Source: CAYJPA01 sp964371945 | GTDB lineage: Bacteria; Chloroflexota; Chloroflexia; Thermomicrobiales; UBA6265 | NCBI GenBank assembly: GCA_964371945.1 | Contig: CAYJPA010000016.1 | Span: 10,100-74,099, forward strand | Reading direction: 5' to 3' | Length of the DNA stretch: 64,000 nucleotides | Part shown: positions 1 to 8,775 of the stretch, piece after piece | Position numbering within the stretch: position 1 is the first letter of the stretch | Layout: every line of letters starts with the position of its first letter | Notes under the pieces: model-generated | What the model was told of the DNA's origin: nothing | Databases searched by the model: none | What the model saw: only the letters and a program-made list of their open reading frames with translations | Position numbers and translations under genes: made by a program

Positions 1-184
1 TGTCACACAAACGCACACTTAATCACACTTTTGAGCCGCTAGCCGCTAGCTGCTAGGCGACGAGTCGATGAGACGACAAGTCGACGAGAAGCTTTGGAAC
101 GGGGCGCCCGCGGATGTCGCACAAACGCACACTTAATCACACTTTTGAGCCGCTAGCCGCTAGCTGCTAGGCGACGAGTCGATG
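1..184. repeat. 70-bp direct repeat, two copies, period 114
   Basis: Positions 1-70 and 115-184 are identical except at the fifth base (A versus G). Each copy ends in short reiterations of a CGCTAG-like unit followed by GACGAGTCGATG. The first copy starts at the first base of the window, so the array may extend further left. The rest of 185-511 holds one short palindrome (251-270) and no gene I can support. Confidence 0.85.
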
Positions 185-250
185 CGTCGTACTCAGGTTT
201 GGTATCGATGAGTTGGGTTGACGGAGAGGATTCGATGGCAGAGAGGCCGC

Positions 251-270
251 GGGCACACAGCGGTGTGCCC
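251..270. repeat. short extragenic palindrome
   Basis: GGGCACAC and GTGTGCCC form an 8-bp stem with a 4-base loop, followed by CTAG. It resembles other palindromes in this window (2776, 2874, 6060, 21676) built as GGGC...GCCC next to GTAG or CTAC. Probably a REP-like element; the function is unknown. Confidence 0.5.
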
Positions 271-511
271 CTAGCGCGACCTGGACGCCGCTCTGCTGCG
301 ACAGCCAGGTGCTAGAGAGGACGAGATCACGAACAGTCCAAATTGTGGGAATGTTACCATATTTTCGTAGCGGCGCATGGCATGCGCCTGGTGACGTCCA
401 GCCGATGTGAACCTATGGACCGGGTTTCTCCGGACCGTAGGCGCACGCCGTGCGCCGCTGGGGCGAATCGTTTGGCCGCCGTGCCGCCGGACTCGATGAA
501 TGTTCCCATGC

Positions 512-1084
512 CTAACGCGGCGGCGGTGGCGCGCATCTAAGGCTGCACGAGATATCGCATGTGTTGTTTTCGCAGAGTACTTGACGAGCGCAATCACACG
601 GATTCGGCGGCGTATCGCCTGGTGGGGGCGGGAAGGCTCCAATGACTCCGCCCATACACATGCGGCCCTCGAGCGCCAGTGGGTCATAGGGGCAGTCGGT
701 CGACGATCCGGTGCAGACGGTGTCCGGATCGCACAGGTGCGTCGACGCGTGACAGACCGTGCCGGCGGCTTTGAACCCGCCTGTTCCGCAGACACCTTGC
801 ACGCATGTCGCGGCAGCGCATGGCGCGCTCGGCAGCGGGCATTCGGCAGCGGTCGCGCATCCGCAATACTGGCGCCCGGTTCGGTCCTTGGCTCCGCAAT
901 AACCAGAAACGCAGTCGCCGCCCTTGCGGCAGATCTCGCCGATTCCTCGCTTGACCGGTGCGGCGTCGGCCCGATTACCGAGGAGCGCGGTGGCGATGCC
1001 GCCGAGCGCCGCCGCGAGCAGGGCACGGCGCGACGGCGAGCTTGCCGCCGCACGCGTAAGGTCATCGACACGCGAGCCGTCCAT
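512..1084 (-). CDS. Cys-rich exported protein with twin-arginine signal
   Basis: A 190-residue protein. A twin-arginine-like N-terminus (SRRALLAAALGG, about residues 18-30) is followed by a signal hydrophobic stretch and an Ala-x-Ala site near residue 41. The mature part is rich in cysteine (about 20 Cys) with spaced CxxxxxC and CGC patterns, like small extracellular disulfide-knotted proteins, and ends in a Pro-rich tail. The ATG has GGAG seven bases upstream. No enzymatic motif is visible. Cys-rich exported proteins of this style are common in Chloroflexota, but I do not recognise a characterised family. It stands alone, with repeats on one side and the assembly gap on the other. Confidence 0.7.
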   Translation of the reverse strand: MDGSRVDDLTRAAASSPSRRALLAAALGGIATALLGNRADAAPVKRGIGEICRKGGDCVSGYCGAKDRTGRQYCGCATAAECPLPSAPCAAATCVQGVCGTGGFKAAGTVCHASTHLCDPDTVCTGSSTDCPYDPLALEGRMCMGGVIGAFPPPPGDTPPNPCDCARQVLCENNTCDISCSLRCAPPPPR

Positions 1085-1503
1085 GCTGGGCTCCGTGGCG
1101 CATAAAGTCTGGTTTCGAAATGATGGTTCGCGTTATGCATGATCAACGCCTTCGATCTCAACAAATCGGTTGTCCCGGATTCAGGCCGAGGCGGTGGGCG
1201 TCGAGGCCGGGGATGATCTCGAGTGCGCGCAATGTCCCGCCGCCGGTGTCATCGAATCTTCATCAGTGATTTTTCCTCGAGCATAAATAATACGCCACGA
1301 CAGAACCCTTACTGGCAGCGAATTGAATCCAGCTCGTGTGTTTGACTACAAAATCGACGAGTGTGCTCGGGGGTCAACGCGCCGGCCATTCGGTGTATCC
1401 ACCCCGCGCCAAACGCCCCGCCCCGTCCCGGAGGCCGGTGCGGCGATGGCGGAAACCCGCGGAGCGGTCACCGCCGGCCCAGGCGCGAAATAGGCACCCC
1501 GGG

Positions 1504-1597
1504 NNNNNNNNNNCCCCCCCCCCCCCCCCCCCCCCCCCCCGCGGGGGGGGGGGGGGGGGCGCCCGCCCCCCCCCGGGCCCCCCCCCCCCCCCCCCGC
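1504..1597. other. assembly gap in homopolymer C/G tract
   Basis: Ten undetermined bases (1504-1513) are followed by long runs of C, then G, then C up to about 1597. This looks like a sequencing or scaffolding artefact, not biology. Open frames spanning it in all directions encode only Pro/Gly/Ala runs and are discarded. The wider gene-free stretch 1085-1650 holds nothing else I can support. Confidence 0.8.
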
Positions 1598-1650
1598 CCG
1601 TCGCGCGAAATGGACACACCGGTTGGCCACCGCGTGGCCCCGTGTCCGCG

Positions 1651-2331
1651 TCATCGGTCTGGATCTCCCGGCACCCGATACGATGGTGCGGCACTGGGAT
1701 TGAGCGCGCGTTGAAGGTAATCGGCCATCTGGGGTTTCCAGACGTACCACACGCGCTCCAGCTCCAAAACCGGTTCGTCTGACCAATCCACCCGCAGGTC
1801 CGCGATTGCCCAGCTCACATCGCCGTGAACCAACAATCCGGCCGAATGTACCGGACCCGCCTCTCCCCCGGCGGTTAGCCCTGCTTTCAGGGCGCCACTG
1901 AGTCGTTCGGCAAGATCCTGGCCCGTGTCCGCCGAGAACCTCTCAACCATCTCTGCCGGCACGTTGGACGAAGCCAGCAGGTTCGCCGCCGCGACGGCAT
2001 CAACGCCTTCCGCGGCCGCGTGCACGCCCAGGGTGTGCTCACCGGAATAGGCGCCGGTTCGGCCGGCCGCGTCGACGGCCGATAGTTGCCGGTACCCGAT
2101 CAACGGCTCACTGGCGACGACCTCCGCCACCGCCTCGGGAGCGCTATGTCCGGCTGCCATCAGATCGAGCAACCGGCGGCCCAGGCGTGGGTCCGTGATG
2201 TTCTGCGAGCACGCCGCCCCGACGCCCCCGCGCACATACGCACATCTTGCCGCGACTGCCGGACTGGACGAGGTGATCGCCACCCCAAACTGCCCGGTGC
2301 GCGCACACCGTCCCGCAATCGAGAGCGTCAT
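1651..2331 (-). CDS. DUF1028 family protein (Ntn-hydrolase-like)
   Basis: A 226-residue protein of the DUF1028 family, whose members have an Ntn-hydrolase fold but no settled substrate. The family start is visible (TLSIAGRCARTGQFGVAI...SSPAVAARC), as are the central NITDPRLG segment and the GAYSGEHTLG segment. Its ATG overlaps the TGA of the RidA gene by four bases (ATGA, 2328-2331), so the two are translationally coupled. RidA-DUF1028 pairs are seen in amine and aromatic catabolic operons, which fits the hpaBC genes upstream. The 3' end lies about 50 bases from the low-quality tract, so the last few codons deserve caution. Confidence 0.8.
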   Translation of the reverse strand: MTLSIAGRCARTGQFGVAITSSSPAVAARCAYVRGGVGAACSQNITDPRLGRRLLDLMAAGHSAPEAVAEVVASEPLIGYRQLSAVDAAGRTGAYSGEHTLGVHAAAEGVDAVAAANLLASSNVPAEMVERFSADTGQDLAERLSGALKAGLTAGGEAGPVHSAGLLVHGDVSWAIADLRVDWSDEPVLELERVWYVWKPQMADYLQRALNPSAAPSYRVPGDPDR

Positions 2332-2756
2332 GACCCGCCTTCCCCGTTGCCAGGAATGACCGCGGTCACATCAATTTCGACCAACCATTCGGGCCGCGCG
2401 AGGGCGGTGACCACAATGCCGGTCGAAACTGGGTAGACACCGTTGAGCCATCGTCCGACCACACGATAAACGCTTTCGCGATACCGGATGTCCACTAAAT
2501 AGATGACAATTTTCACGATATCCGCGAGCTCGCTGCCCGCTTCGTCGAGCAGCAGTGCGATGTTCTTCATCGCTTGCTCGGTTTGCGCCTCGACATTGCC
2601 GATTCCGACCGATTCCCGCGTATCGAGGTCCTGCCCGATTTGCCACCGGACGTAGACGGTGTTGCCGGCGACCACGGCCTGGCAGAGATCGTTGTCGAGG
2701 TTCTGTTCCGGATAGGTCTCCTTCGTATTAGACGGCCGGATTCGACGGTGGGACAT
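2328..2756 (-). CDS. RidA/YjgF family protein
   Basis: A 142-residue RidA (YjgF/YER057c/UK114) homologue. The family removes reactive enamine/imine intermediates or acts in ring-cleavage pathways. Visible features are QAVVAGNTVYVRWQ near the start, the helix EAQTEQAMKNIALLLDEAG, and EIDVTAVIP at the end. The open frame continues 86 codons further upstream, but that part is Arg/Ser-rich, crosses extragenic palindromes and has no family similarity. The ATG at 2756 (MSHRRIRPSN) is therefore the likely start. It overlaps the DUF1028 gene by four bases and lies downstream of hpaB on the same strand. The usual catalytic Arg region is hard to place, so call the subfamily only loosely. Confidence 0.8.
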   Translation of the reverse strand: MSHRRIRPSNTKETYPEQNLDNDLCQAVVAGNTVYVRWQIGQDLDTRESVGIGNVEAQTEQAMKNIALLLDEAGSELADIVKIVIYLVDIRYRESVYRVVGRWLNGVYPVSTGIVVTALARPEWLVEIDVTAVIPGNGEGGS

Positions 2757-2775
2757 GCATTGTGCCTTTCCTGTA

Positions 2776-2893
2776 GGGCGGTTCGTGAACCGCCCTTGGC
2801 TGACGGTAGACCTTGTGAACGACGAGTGCGACCTCAATCTTCGCGTTCTCATCGATCGTCGTGGTCTGGTGACGGGCGGATCGCAATCCGCCC
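2776..2893. repeat. pair of REP-like palindromes
   Basis: Two palindromes lie in the hpaB-ridA spacer. 2776-2795 is GGGCGGTT-cgtg-AACCGCCC, preceded by GTA. 2874-2893 is GGGCGGA-tcgcaa-TCCGCCC, followed by CTAC. Both share the GGGCGG arm and opposite flanks, so they look like one element family in two orientations. They could act as mRNA-stabilising hairpins or mobile REP relics. Confidence 0.55.
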
Positions 2894-2928
2894 CTACCCG
2901 TGGTAAACGGTTCATTGGATGAGGCGCG

Positions 2929-4398
2929 TTATGCGATCGGTTTCTTTTCGGGGAGCACGCGTTGGGAGAGGCCGGCGGCTTTTTGGACAAAGGCGAGCGG
3001 GTCGTTGAAGTCAAACGCCCTGTAGACCGCGGCCAGGTTGGCGAAGGGCGGCGATTGCGCGAGGAGCTGGAACGTCAGGCGGTGGCCGGCGTAATCGGAG
3101 TTGATCAGGTCACGCGCGAAGGCGAGCAGTTTGCGGCGATCGTTCGAAACCCATTCGTCGCTGATCGTGTAGTACTTCTCCATCCACGGGGTGGTTTCGG
3201 GGTCGCGAAAGGTCGCCACGTCCGGCGTGATGCAGATCTGCCCGCTAACAAGCTCGCGGGCAATGTGCATCATCGCCGGCAATTGCGAAGTGGCCCAGAC
3301 CCGGCCGGTGTAGAGCAGTGACTGGTTTGGCATCAGAAGACCGCCGGGGCTTGGCTCCGCGGCCGCGATCGTCGCGGTCAAGTGGGCGTTGATTCCTTCC
3401 CGAAAACAGGCGAGTTGGGCGAGTTTTTCCTGAACGGCCTGCTGTTTTTCGAGACCGGTTTGACGGGCATTGATGAGCGCAACGCCGATGAGCGTGCCGG
3501 CGATCTTCTGGACTCGCTGGGTATAGGGAAACGCGCTGTAGCGATGAAGGGTGGCGCGAATGTAGGCCGCAGCCCGCGTGTGCTGGTAGAAGAGCACATC
3601 CTCCCAGGGGATCTCGACATTGTCGAAGATCAATAGCGTGTCGACCTCGTCGAACCGGTTCGAGATCGGGTAGTCGTCGATCGAGCGCCGTCCGGCAAAA
3701 CCGGTTCGGCAAATGTGCTTCATGCCCGGCGCGCCCATGTCGACGATGAAGCCGACCGCGTAGTCCGAGAGCTCGCTGTCGCCCCAATTCGCGATTGTCG
3801 GTTTTACAAATGCCTGGTTGGAGTAGGCGGCGGCGGTTTCAAATTTCGCGCCGCGAACGACGATTCCGTTCTCGGTCTCCTTCACCACATGCAGCAGCAT
3901 GTCGGGATCCTGATCCTGCGGCCGCGTGGACCGGTCGCCTTTGGGATCCGTATTGGCCGGCACGTGAAACGGATCCTCGTGGATCGCTTTGCGGACGTGG
4001 CGCCGGATACTCGCTGAGAAACGAGGATCGACCTCGTTGAGGACATCTTGACCCTCGTTGAGCGACCACATTTCACCGATGGTTTCATCGCCGACACGGG
4101 TCACGACACCGCCCAAATCCTCGAACACGGCATCGACCGATGCGCGCTTATCCTGCCAATCCTCGCGGGTATGCGGCAATTTCTACGCAATGGCGCTGAG
4201 ATCGCCAGTTTCCTCGTCCGCGTAGGTCATGACTTCGCGGAGCGCGGATTCGTGCGCCATGTCGTAAATCCGGGCGCGTGCGTCAACCAGCGGTTTGAAG
4301 GCGGGATGGCAGGTGACGTCGGTCACCCGTTCGCCGTTGATCCATACCTCGCGGCCGTCACGGATCGATTCGCGATATTCGTCACCGGTTCGGATCAC
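2929..4398 (-). pseudogene. hpaB: 4-hydroxyphenylacetate 3-monooxygenase oxygenase subunit, in-frame TAG
   Basis: Homologue of HpaB, the FADH2-dependent oxygenase that hydroxylates 4-hydroxyphenylacetate. The whole frame is 489 codons, the usual family length. The N-terminus (VIRTGDEYRESIRDG, GTG at 4398, GGGGAG eight bases upstream) and the rest (PHTREDW onward, with FETAAAYSNQAFVKPT and the GTLIGVALINARQTG helix) are in the same frame. They are separated by one TAG at 4183-4185 after codon 71. Nothing else is damaged. A TTG at 4177-4179 could restart a 416-residue C-terminal piece, but it would lack the N-terminal helices. The gene follows hpaC by two bases. Read as a recent nonsense mutation or a consensus error. 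Confidence 0.8.
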
Positions 4399-4400
4399 GG

Positions 4401-4970
4401 CTACAACTCCCCTAAGTCGATCTCGGGCTCGTCGTCGAGCTCGGGAAACACGGTATCGGCGGTCGGCACGGGATTGGGAAACGCGTGGAGCTCTCCATAA
4501 CCGCGTCTGGCATAGACCAAGGGCGCGCCGGCGCTGACGCTGGTGGCGAGCACAATTCCGGCGAAGATCATGTGGGTTCCGGCCGTATGACCGGCCTCGA
4601 GCGCGCAATCGAAGCGCGCGACCGCCCCGGTCAAGAGCGGTGAACCAGTCACGTCATGCTCCCACCGGGCGCCAGCAAAATCGTAAGGCACCCCACGGCG
4701 AGGGCGACCGGAAAAGATCTCCGCGATGCGGCGTTGATCGGCGCGGAGCACATTCACCCCGAAAACGCGGTGTTGCCGAATCGCTTTGCAGATCGGACTC
4801 TTTTAGCTGATGCAGATCAGGAGCGTGGGTGGCTCGGCCGAAACCGAGCTCATCGCGCTCACGGTTTGGCCGAATCGCCCGAGCTCACCGTCCGTGGTCA
4901 CCACGGTCACGCCGGTGACGGCGCGATTCATCGCGTCGACAAAGCGGTCGCGATTGCGATCGGGTGTCAT
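4401..4970 (-). pseudogene. hpaC: flavin reductase component of the HPA monooxygenase, in-frame TAA
   Basis: Homologue of HpaC, the NADH:flavin oxidoreductase that supplies reduced flavin to HpaB. From ATG 4970 the frame reads NRAVTGVTVVTTDGELG...TVSAMSSVSAEPPTLLICIS, then TAA at 4803-4805, then KSPICKAIRQHRVFGVNVL to the end. This is the standard flavin-reductase order (TGVTVVT, SAxSSVSxxPP, CIxxxSP, FxVNVL, GxH near the C-terminus). The full frame is 189 codons, a normal length, and the stop falls in the conserved segment between strand and loop. The downstream part has its own ATG at 4757. With hpaB this makes two single nonsense codons in one functional pair. Confidence 0.78.
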
Positions 4971-5067
4971 TGCAGCGCTCTGGTCAGTCGTCGGTAGAGT
5001 GCAATCGGCCGGTCATGCTTTGCATATCGTACGGCCGTTGGCGAAATGAGTTGTTCGAGCGGGCCCG

Positions 5068-5904
5068 TTACGACCGCGAGCGCTTGATCTTGGCTTCATG
5101 AATCGCCTTGAGCTCCACTTCTCCTCTCGTTTCGAGCTCCTGGAGCCAGCCGGACTTGAATGGCCGCAATTGTTCGACCAGTACTGTCACGATCGCGAGA
5201 TTCCGATACCACTTGTGATTCGCGGGGATGACGTACCAGGGTGCGTGCTCTGTCGAGCACTTGGAAAGCGCGTCTTCGTAAGCCTCCTGGTACTTGTCCC
5301 AAAACCGGCGCTCTATCCAATCTGCCGCCGACAACTTCCACGCTTTGGACACGTCCCGTTCACGAGCCATCAGCCGTTTTTCCTGTTCATCCTTGCTGAT
5401 ATGGAGGAAGAACTTAGTGATCGCGGTTTCACCGTCGGCAATCAGTTTCTCGAATGCATTGATGTGCTCGTACCGCGTGCGCCAGACCGCTGCCGGAACG
5501 AGATCGTGCACACGAACGACGAGTACATCCTCGTAGTGCGACCGGTTGAAGACGGTGAATAAGCCGCGCTCCGGGGTGTGCTGGTGCACGCGCCAGAGGA
5601 AATCGTGAGCGAGCTCGAGCGGAGTCGGGACCTTGAAGGAGGCGACCCGGCAACCCTGGGGGTTCACGTCCTTGAAGACTCCGCGAATCGCGCCATCCTT
5701 TCCCGCGGTGTCGAGCCCTTGAAGGACGACGAGCTGCGCCTGGCTTTGCGCGGCGTACATCAGATCCTGCAGTTCGCCGAGCTCCTCCGCCAGGGTATCG
5801 AATTGAGCGTCGGCGGCTTCACGAGTGAGCCCGCCGGTCTCACCGGGATCGATTTTGGAGAGATCGACTGTAGTTCCTGGTTTGACTTTGATTGCATATG
5901 CCAT
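5068..5904 (-). CDS. ppk2: polyphosphate kinase 2 family protein
   Basis: A 278-residue PPK2 enzyme, which transfers phosphate between polyphosphate and nucleotides in the cytosol. The Walker A loop GLDTAGKDGAIRG is at residues 63-75. The FNRSHYEDVLV segment near 119-129 and the lid helix (KLSAADWIERRFWDKY) are typical of the single-domain polyphosphate:nucleotide phosphotransferases. The C-terminal PWYVIPANHKWYRNL motif is also intact. Length matches single-domain PPK2 (about 230-300). The exact preferred nucleotide (AMP, ADP or GDP) cannot be read from motifs alone. It is monocistronic, with spacers of 97 and 176 bases to its neighbours. Confidence 0.92.
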   Translation of the reverse strand: MAYAIKVKPGTTVDLSKIDPGETGGLTREAADAQFDTLAEELGELQDLMYAAQSQAQLVVLQGLDTAGKDGAIRGVFKDVNPQGCRVASFKVPTPLELAHDFLWRVHQHTPERGLFTVFNRSHYEDVLVVRVHDLVPAAVWRTRYEHINAFEKLIADGETAITKFFLHISKDEQEKRLMARERDVSKAWKLSAADWIERRFWDKYQEAYEDALSKCSTEHAPWYVIPANHKWYRNLAIVTVLVEQLRPFKSGWLQELETRGEVELKAIHEAKIKRSRS

Positions 5905-6059
5905 GTTTGGAGTCTGCTCCCGTCGCCGGCCGAGTATCGAATGGAGAAAGATAGTCGAGCTTTGGCATTGCCGGGAGATTCATGTGGAGGAGAGGTATCC
6001 CTTCGCGGGAGTCGCGCTGAATGACCCGCGAACGCATGTCGTCGCTTCGCGACTCCCGG

Positions 6060-6084
6060 CGGCGGGCACAGGTCCCGCCGCTAC
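6060..6084. repeat. REP-like palindrome at the end of ada
   Basis: CGGCGGG and CCCGCCG flank a 7-base loop, followed by CTAC. On the minus strand the TAG stop of ada lies inside that CTAC. It belongs to the GTAG/CTAC-flanked palindrome family seen elsewhere here and may double as a 3' stabilising hairpin. Confidence 0.5.
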
Positions 6085-7208
6085 GGTTTTGTTGGTACGG
6101 ACGCCGGTGATTTCAATGTAGTCATTGCGGCCGCTTCGCGTTCGCGGCGGAGGAGCTCGGATTTGCGGTCGATACCCCAACGGTAGCCGCCCAATCCGCC
6201 ATCGGTACGGACGACGCGGTGGCACGGCACCACGATCGCGACCGGGTTGTTCGCGCATGCCTGGGCGACAGCCCGGAATGCAGCCGGCTGTCCGATTTCG
6301 TGCGCGATCTCACCATAGGTGCGGGTTTCACCCGACGGAATCGCTTGCAGTGCTTCCCAAACGCGGCGTTGAAACGCGGTCGCCCTGACATCGAGCGGCA
6401 GATCGATCCTGGCCGACTTCCCATCGATGTGGGCAACGATCCGTTCGACCGCGGCCGCCAGATCGGCGGAACCTTCCGCGAGCTCTGCCGCGGGAAATTC
6501 GGCTTGCAGGCCCTGAGTGAGCGCTTCCGAGCTCTGACCGATCCGGATCGCGCACAGACCATTCGGCGTGCCCGCGACCAGGAGCGGACCGAGCTCAGTT
6601 TGGGCGACGGTGTACTGGATCTGGACATCGCGGCCGCCATCACGATAGGAGCCCGGGGTCATCCCGAGCTCGGCATTGGCTCGCTCGTACAGCCGGCTGG
6701 ATGAGCCGTACCCCGCGTCGTAGAGCGCGCTGGTGACGTCACTGCCGTTTCGCACGGACGATTTGAAGCGATCAATCCGGCGGGCGGCGATGTAGGCTTT
6801 TGGACTCACGCCGAGCATAGCTTTGAATGTGCGTTGTAGGTGATGCGGGCTGCTGCCGATTCGAATTGCGATCGCGGCGAGCGACAGGTCCCCGCAGGCA
6901 TTGGCGTCGATGTCCGCGCACGCTCGCTCGACCAGCGCCATTGCGGGGTTCTGAACGGCCTCCTTTGGATGGCAGCGTTTGCACGCGCGGAAGCCGGCTC
7001 GCTCCGCCGCGGCGGGGGTCAGGTAGAAGCGCACGTTTTTGCGGAGTGGTTTGCGAGCGGGACAGACCGGCCGGCAGTAGATCCCGGTCGACGTGATCGC
7101 AAAAAAGACCCGCCCATCGACACGGATGTCGCGCTCCACAAGCGCATTGAACATGTCGTCTTCGGTCAGCAGTCGCAGATCGGCCGGTTGGCGTGTAGCT
7201 GTACTCAT
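6081..7208 (-). CDS. ada: bifunctional Ada: methylphosphotriester sensor, AraC regulator and O6-alkylguanine alkyltransferase
   Basis: A 375-residue full-length Ada. The N-terminal zinc domain has the four ligands C45, C49 (YCRPVCPAR) and C76, C79 (FRACKRCHP). C45 corresponds to the methylphosphotriester acceptor Cys38 of E. coli Ada. An AraC-type helix-turn-helix region follows (about 95-190). The C-terminal alkyltransferase has the VPCHR active site with acceptor C329 and the RAVAQACANNP segment. The frame opens eight codons earlier, but ATG 7208 has GGAGG eight bases upstream and is preferred. In known Ada systems, methylated Ada activates its own gene. Here the gene sits 103 bases downstream of a second alkyltransferase fused to a zinc anti-sigma-like domain, and of an ECF sigma gene, all on the same strand. 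Confidence 0.95.
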   Translation of the reverse strand: MSTATRQPADLRLLTEDDMFNALVERDIRVDGRVFFAITSTGIYCRPVCPARKPLRKNVRFYLTPAAAERAGFRACKRCHPKEAVQNPAMALVERACADIDANACGDLSLAAIAIRIGSSPHHLQRTFKAMLGVSPKAYIAARRIDRFKSSVRNGSDVTSALYDAGYGSSSRLYERANAELGMTPGSYRDGGRDVQIQYTVAQTELGPLLVAGTPNGLCAIRIGQSSEALTQGLQAEFPAAELAEGSADLAAAVERIVAHIDGKSARIDLPLDVRATAFQRRVWEALQAIPSGETRTYGEIAHEIGQPAAFRAVAQACANNPVAIVVPCHRVVRTDGGLGGYRWGIDRKSELLRREREAAAMTTLKSPASVPTKP

Positions 7209-7311
7209 CGTTTTTGCCTCCACATGCAGCATATGACGAGCACGATCGGGTCGCTATCCGAAGATTGCGGTCGATGTTGAACGACTCGATACGAGGCAAG
7301 AACTGGCGAGA

Positions 7312-8139
7312 TCAGGCGGAGGGGAGCATGACGCCTTCGAGCGCCAGGAGGCGATGCTTAATTCTTAGCCCGCCGGTGTAACCGCCGATCGAGGAATCGG
7401 ACCGGACGATGCGATGACACGGGATGACGACCGGGATCGGATTGCGGCCGAGCGCATTGCCGACGGCTCTCGTGGCCGAAGGCTGGCCGATACGCTCGGC
7501 GATTCCACGGTAGCTGGTGAGGTGACCAAAAGGAATCTCGCTCGTCGCCTCAAGAACCGCTCTGGTGAAGGGCGAAATGCCGGAAAAATCAAACGGAACC
7601 TCAAAGTGGTTCCGTTCACCCCTGAAATATTCGCCTAGCTCGTCCGCGATATTCGAAATGGCATCCTGATCGGGAACCGGACGGAATCCGCGACGGCGCA
7701 GATGTTGCAGGAACTCTTGCTCGGTCTCATTGTCCCCGAAGCCGATTTCGCAGAGTCCTTTATCGGACGAGGCAATCATCAATGGGCCAATCGGACTGTC
7801 GACCTGTCCATATCCCGCGCGTTGTGATTCAGGGATTCGCGGGGCGGGGGGAGAAACGTCTTCAAGTTCGTCGTTCATCTGATCGAGAACGGAATCCAAA
7901 TGTCGAAAACCGCCTAGCATCTTCGCGCAGTAATTGCAGGTTTCCGTATGTTCGACGACCCAATCTTTGTCTTGCTCTGTCAGGTCTCCAAGAACGAGAC
8001 CGGGCATTGCGTCGCAGCAGACGTCACAGGGATCGGCGCCGGTTGCCTCGGCGATCTCTTCCAAATCGAGAGCGACGGCGCTGCCGCCCCGCGGGGGATT
8101 CGTATCTGGAGCTGCTCCGCTCCGGGTGTCATCGTCCAT
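7312..8139 (-). CDS. zinc anti-sigma-like domain fused to O6-alkylguanine-DNA alkyltransferase
   Basis: A 275-residue two-domain protein. Residues about 35-90 carry a zinc anti-sigma-type (ZAS/zf-HC2) pattern: C38, C41, C42, then LGDLTEQDKDWVVEH with H64-xxx-C68-xx-C71. The same layout is found in anti-sigma factors such as RsrA and ChrR. Residues about 108-275 are a complete alkyltransferase: GLCEIGF, RAVGNALGRNP (arginine finger near R224), IPCHR with acceptor C241, and the GGYTGGLRIKHRLLALEG tail. Ordinary Ogt proteins are about 160-180 residues and lack the N-terminal part. The gene is 63 bases downstream of an ECF sigma gene and upstream of ada. Inference: an anti-sigma factor whose alkyltransferase domain senses DNA alkylation. 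It could also be a repair enzyme with a decorative zinc domain. Confidence 0.88.
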   Translation of the reverse strand: MDDDTRSGAAPDTNPPRGGSAVALDLEEIAEATGADPCDVCCDAMPGLVLGDLTEQDKDWVVEHTETCNYCAKMLGGFRHLDSVLDQMNDELEDVSPPAPRIPESQRAGYGQVDSPIGPLMIASSDKGLCEIGFGDNETEQEFLQHLRRRGFRPVPDQDAISNIADELGEYFRGERNHFEVPFDFSGISPFTRAVLEATSEIPFGHLTSYRGIAERIGQPSATRAVGNALGRNPIPVVIPCHRIVRSDSSIGGYTGGLRIKHRLLALEGVMLPSA

Positions 8140-8202
8140 CGTTCATTGTTCCGCTTTTCCTAAATCCGTGCCTGGTGCACGCGATTCGACCCGATCCCAC
8201 AA

Positions 8203-8775
8203 TCAGAGTCGATCACCAAAACAATCGCGCACTTTTCGCAACGCTTCATGCACGTTTGCGCGGGCGGCGGCTTCACTGCATTTCAGATTCGCCGCGATGT
8301 CCGCATAGCCCATCTCCTGATACTTGCGAAGGATCAAGGCGATGCGCTGCTTATCCGGCAACGACGCGATGAACCGCTCCACCTCGTGCAGGAGATCTCG
8401 TGCCTCGAGATCCGCAGCGTGATCCGCTGGATCCACGGGAACGATCGTTTCGCCCGCTGCATCCAACGAGTCCTCGCGGTTCGATCGCCTTTTCCCACTC
8501 AAGAACGTATTCGTGGCGATTCGATAGAGCCAGGCCCTGTGATTCGCCGCGCCGTCCAGGCGGTCAAACGCGCGATACGCTTTGATCAGAGTCTCCTGAT
8601 AGAGATCGTCCGCATCGGAGCGGTTTCGCGTCAAGTGCAGGCTGTACCGGAAAATCTCACCATGATGACGATCCACTAAGTCGTCAAAGGTAACGATAGG
8701 CAGCAGACAACGTGCCGGCGCTAACGCGTCGCCGGCCTGAACCGCGGCTGCTGTTCCGAATTCCTGCATTGACAC
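8203..8775 (-). CDS. ECF-type RNA polymerase sigma factor
   Basis: An ECF (group 4) sigma factor. Region 2 is clear (FDDLVDRHHGEIFRYSLHLTRN, DADDLYQETLIKAYRAF, NHRAWLYRIATNTFL), as is region 4 (SLPDKQRIALILRKYQEMGYADIAANL, SEAAARANVHEALRKVR). There is no region 1.1 or 3. GTG 8775 has GGAG nine bases upstream. ATG 8769 and ATG 8823 are alternatives; the extra N-terminal residues look non-conserved. The next gene on the same strand encodes a ZAS domain fused to an alkyltransferase, the usual sigma/anti-sigma order. A 10-base palindrome (8884-8893) lies in the divergent spacer to the next gene. I could not find a convincing ECF promoter upstream of it. Confidence 0.9.
   Translation of the reverse strand: MSMQEFGTAAAVQAGDALAPARCLLPIVTFDDLVDRHHGEIFRYSLHLTRNRSDADDLYQETLIKAYRAFDRLDGAANHRAWLYRIATNTFLSGKRRSNREDSLDAAGETIVPVDPADHAADLEARDLLHEVERFIASLPDKQRIALILRKYQEMGYADIAANLKCSEAAARANVHEALRKVRDCFGDRL

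Noticed and set aside
1336..1786. Open frames across the homopolymer gap
   Set aside because: They encode only Pro/Gly/Ala runs across undetermined bases and have no supporting signals.
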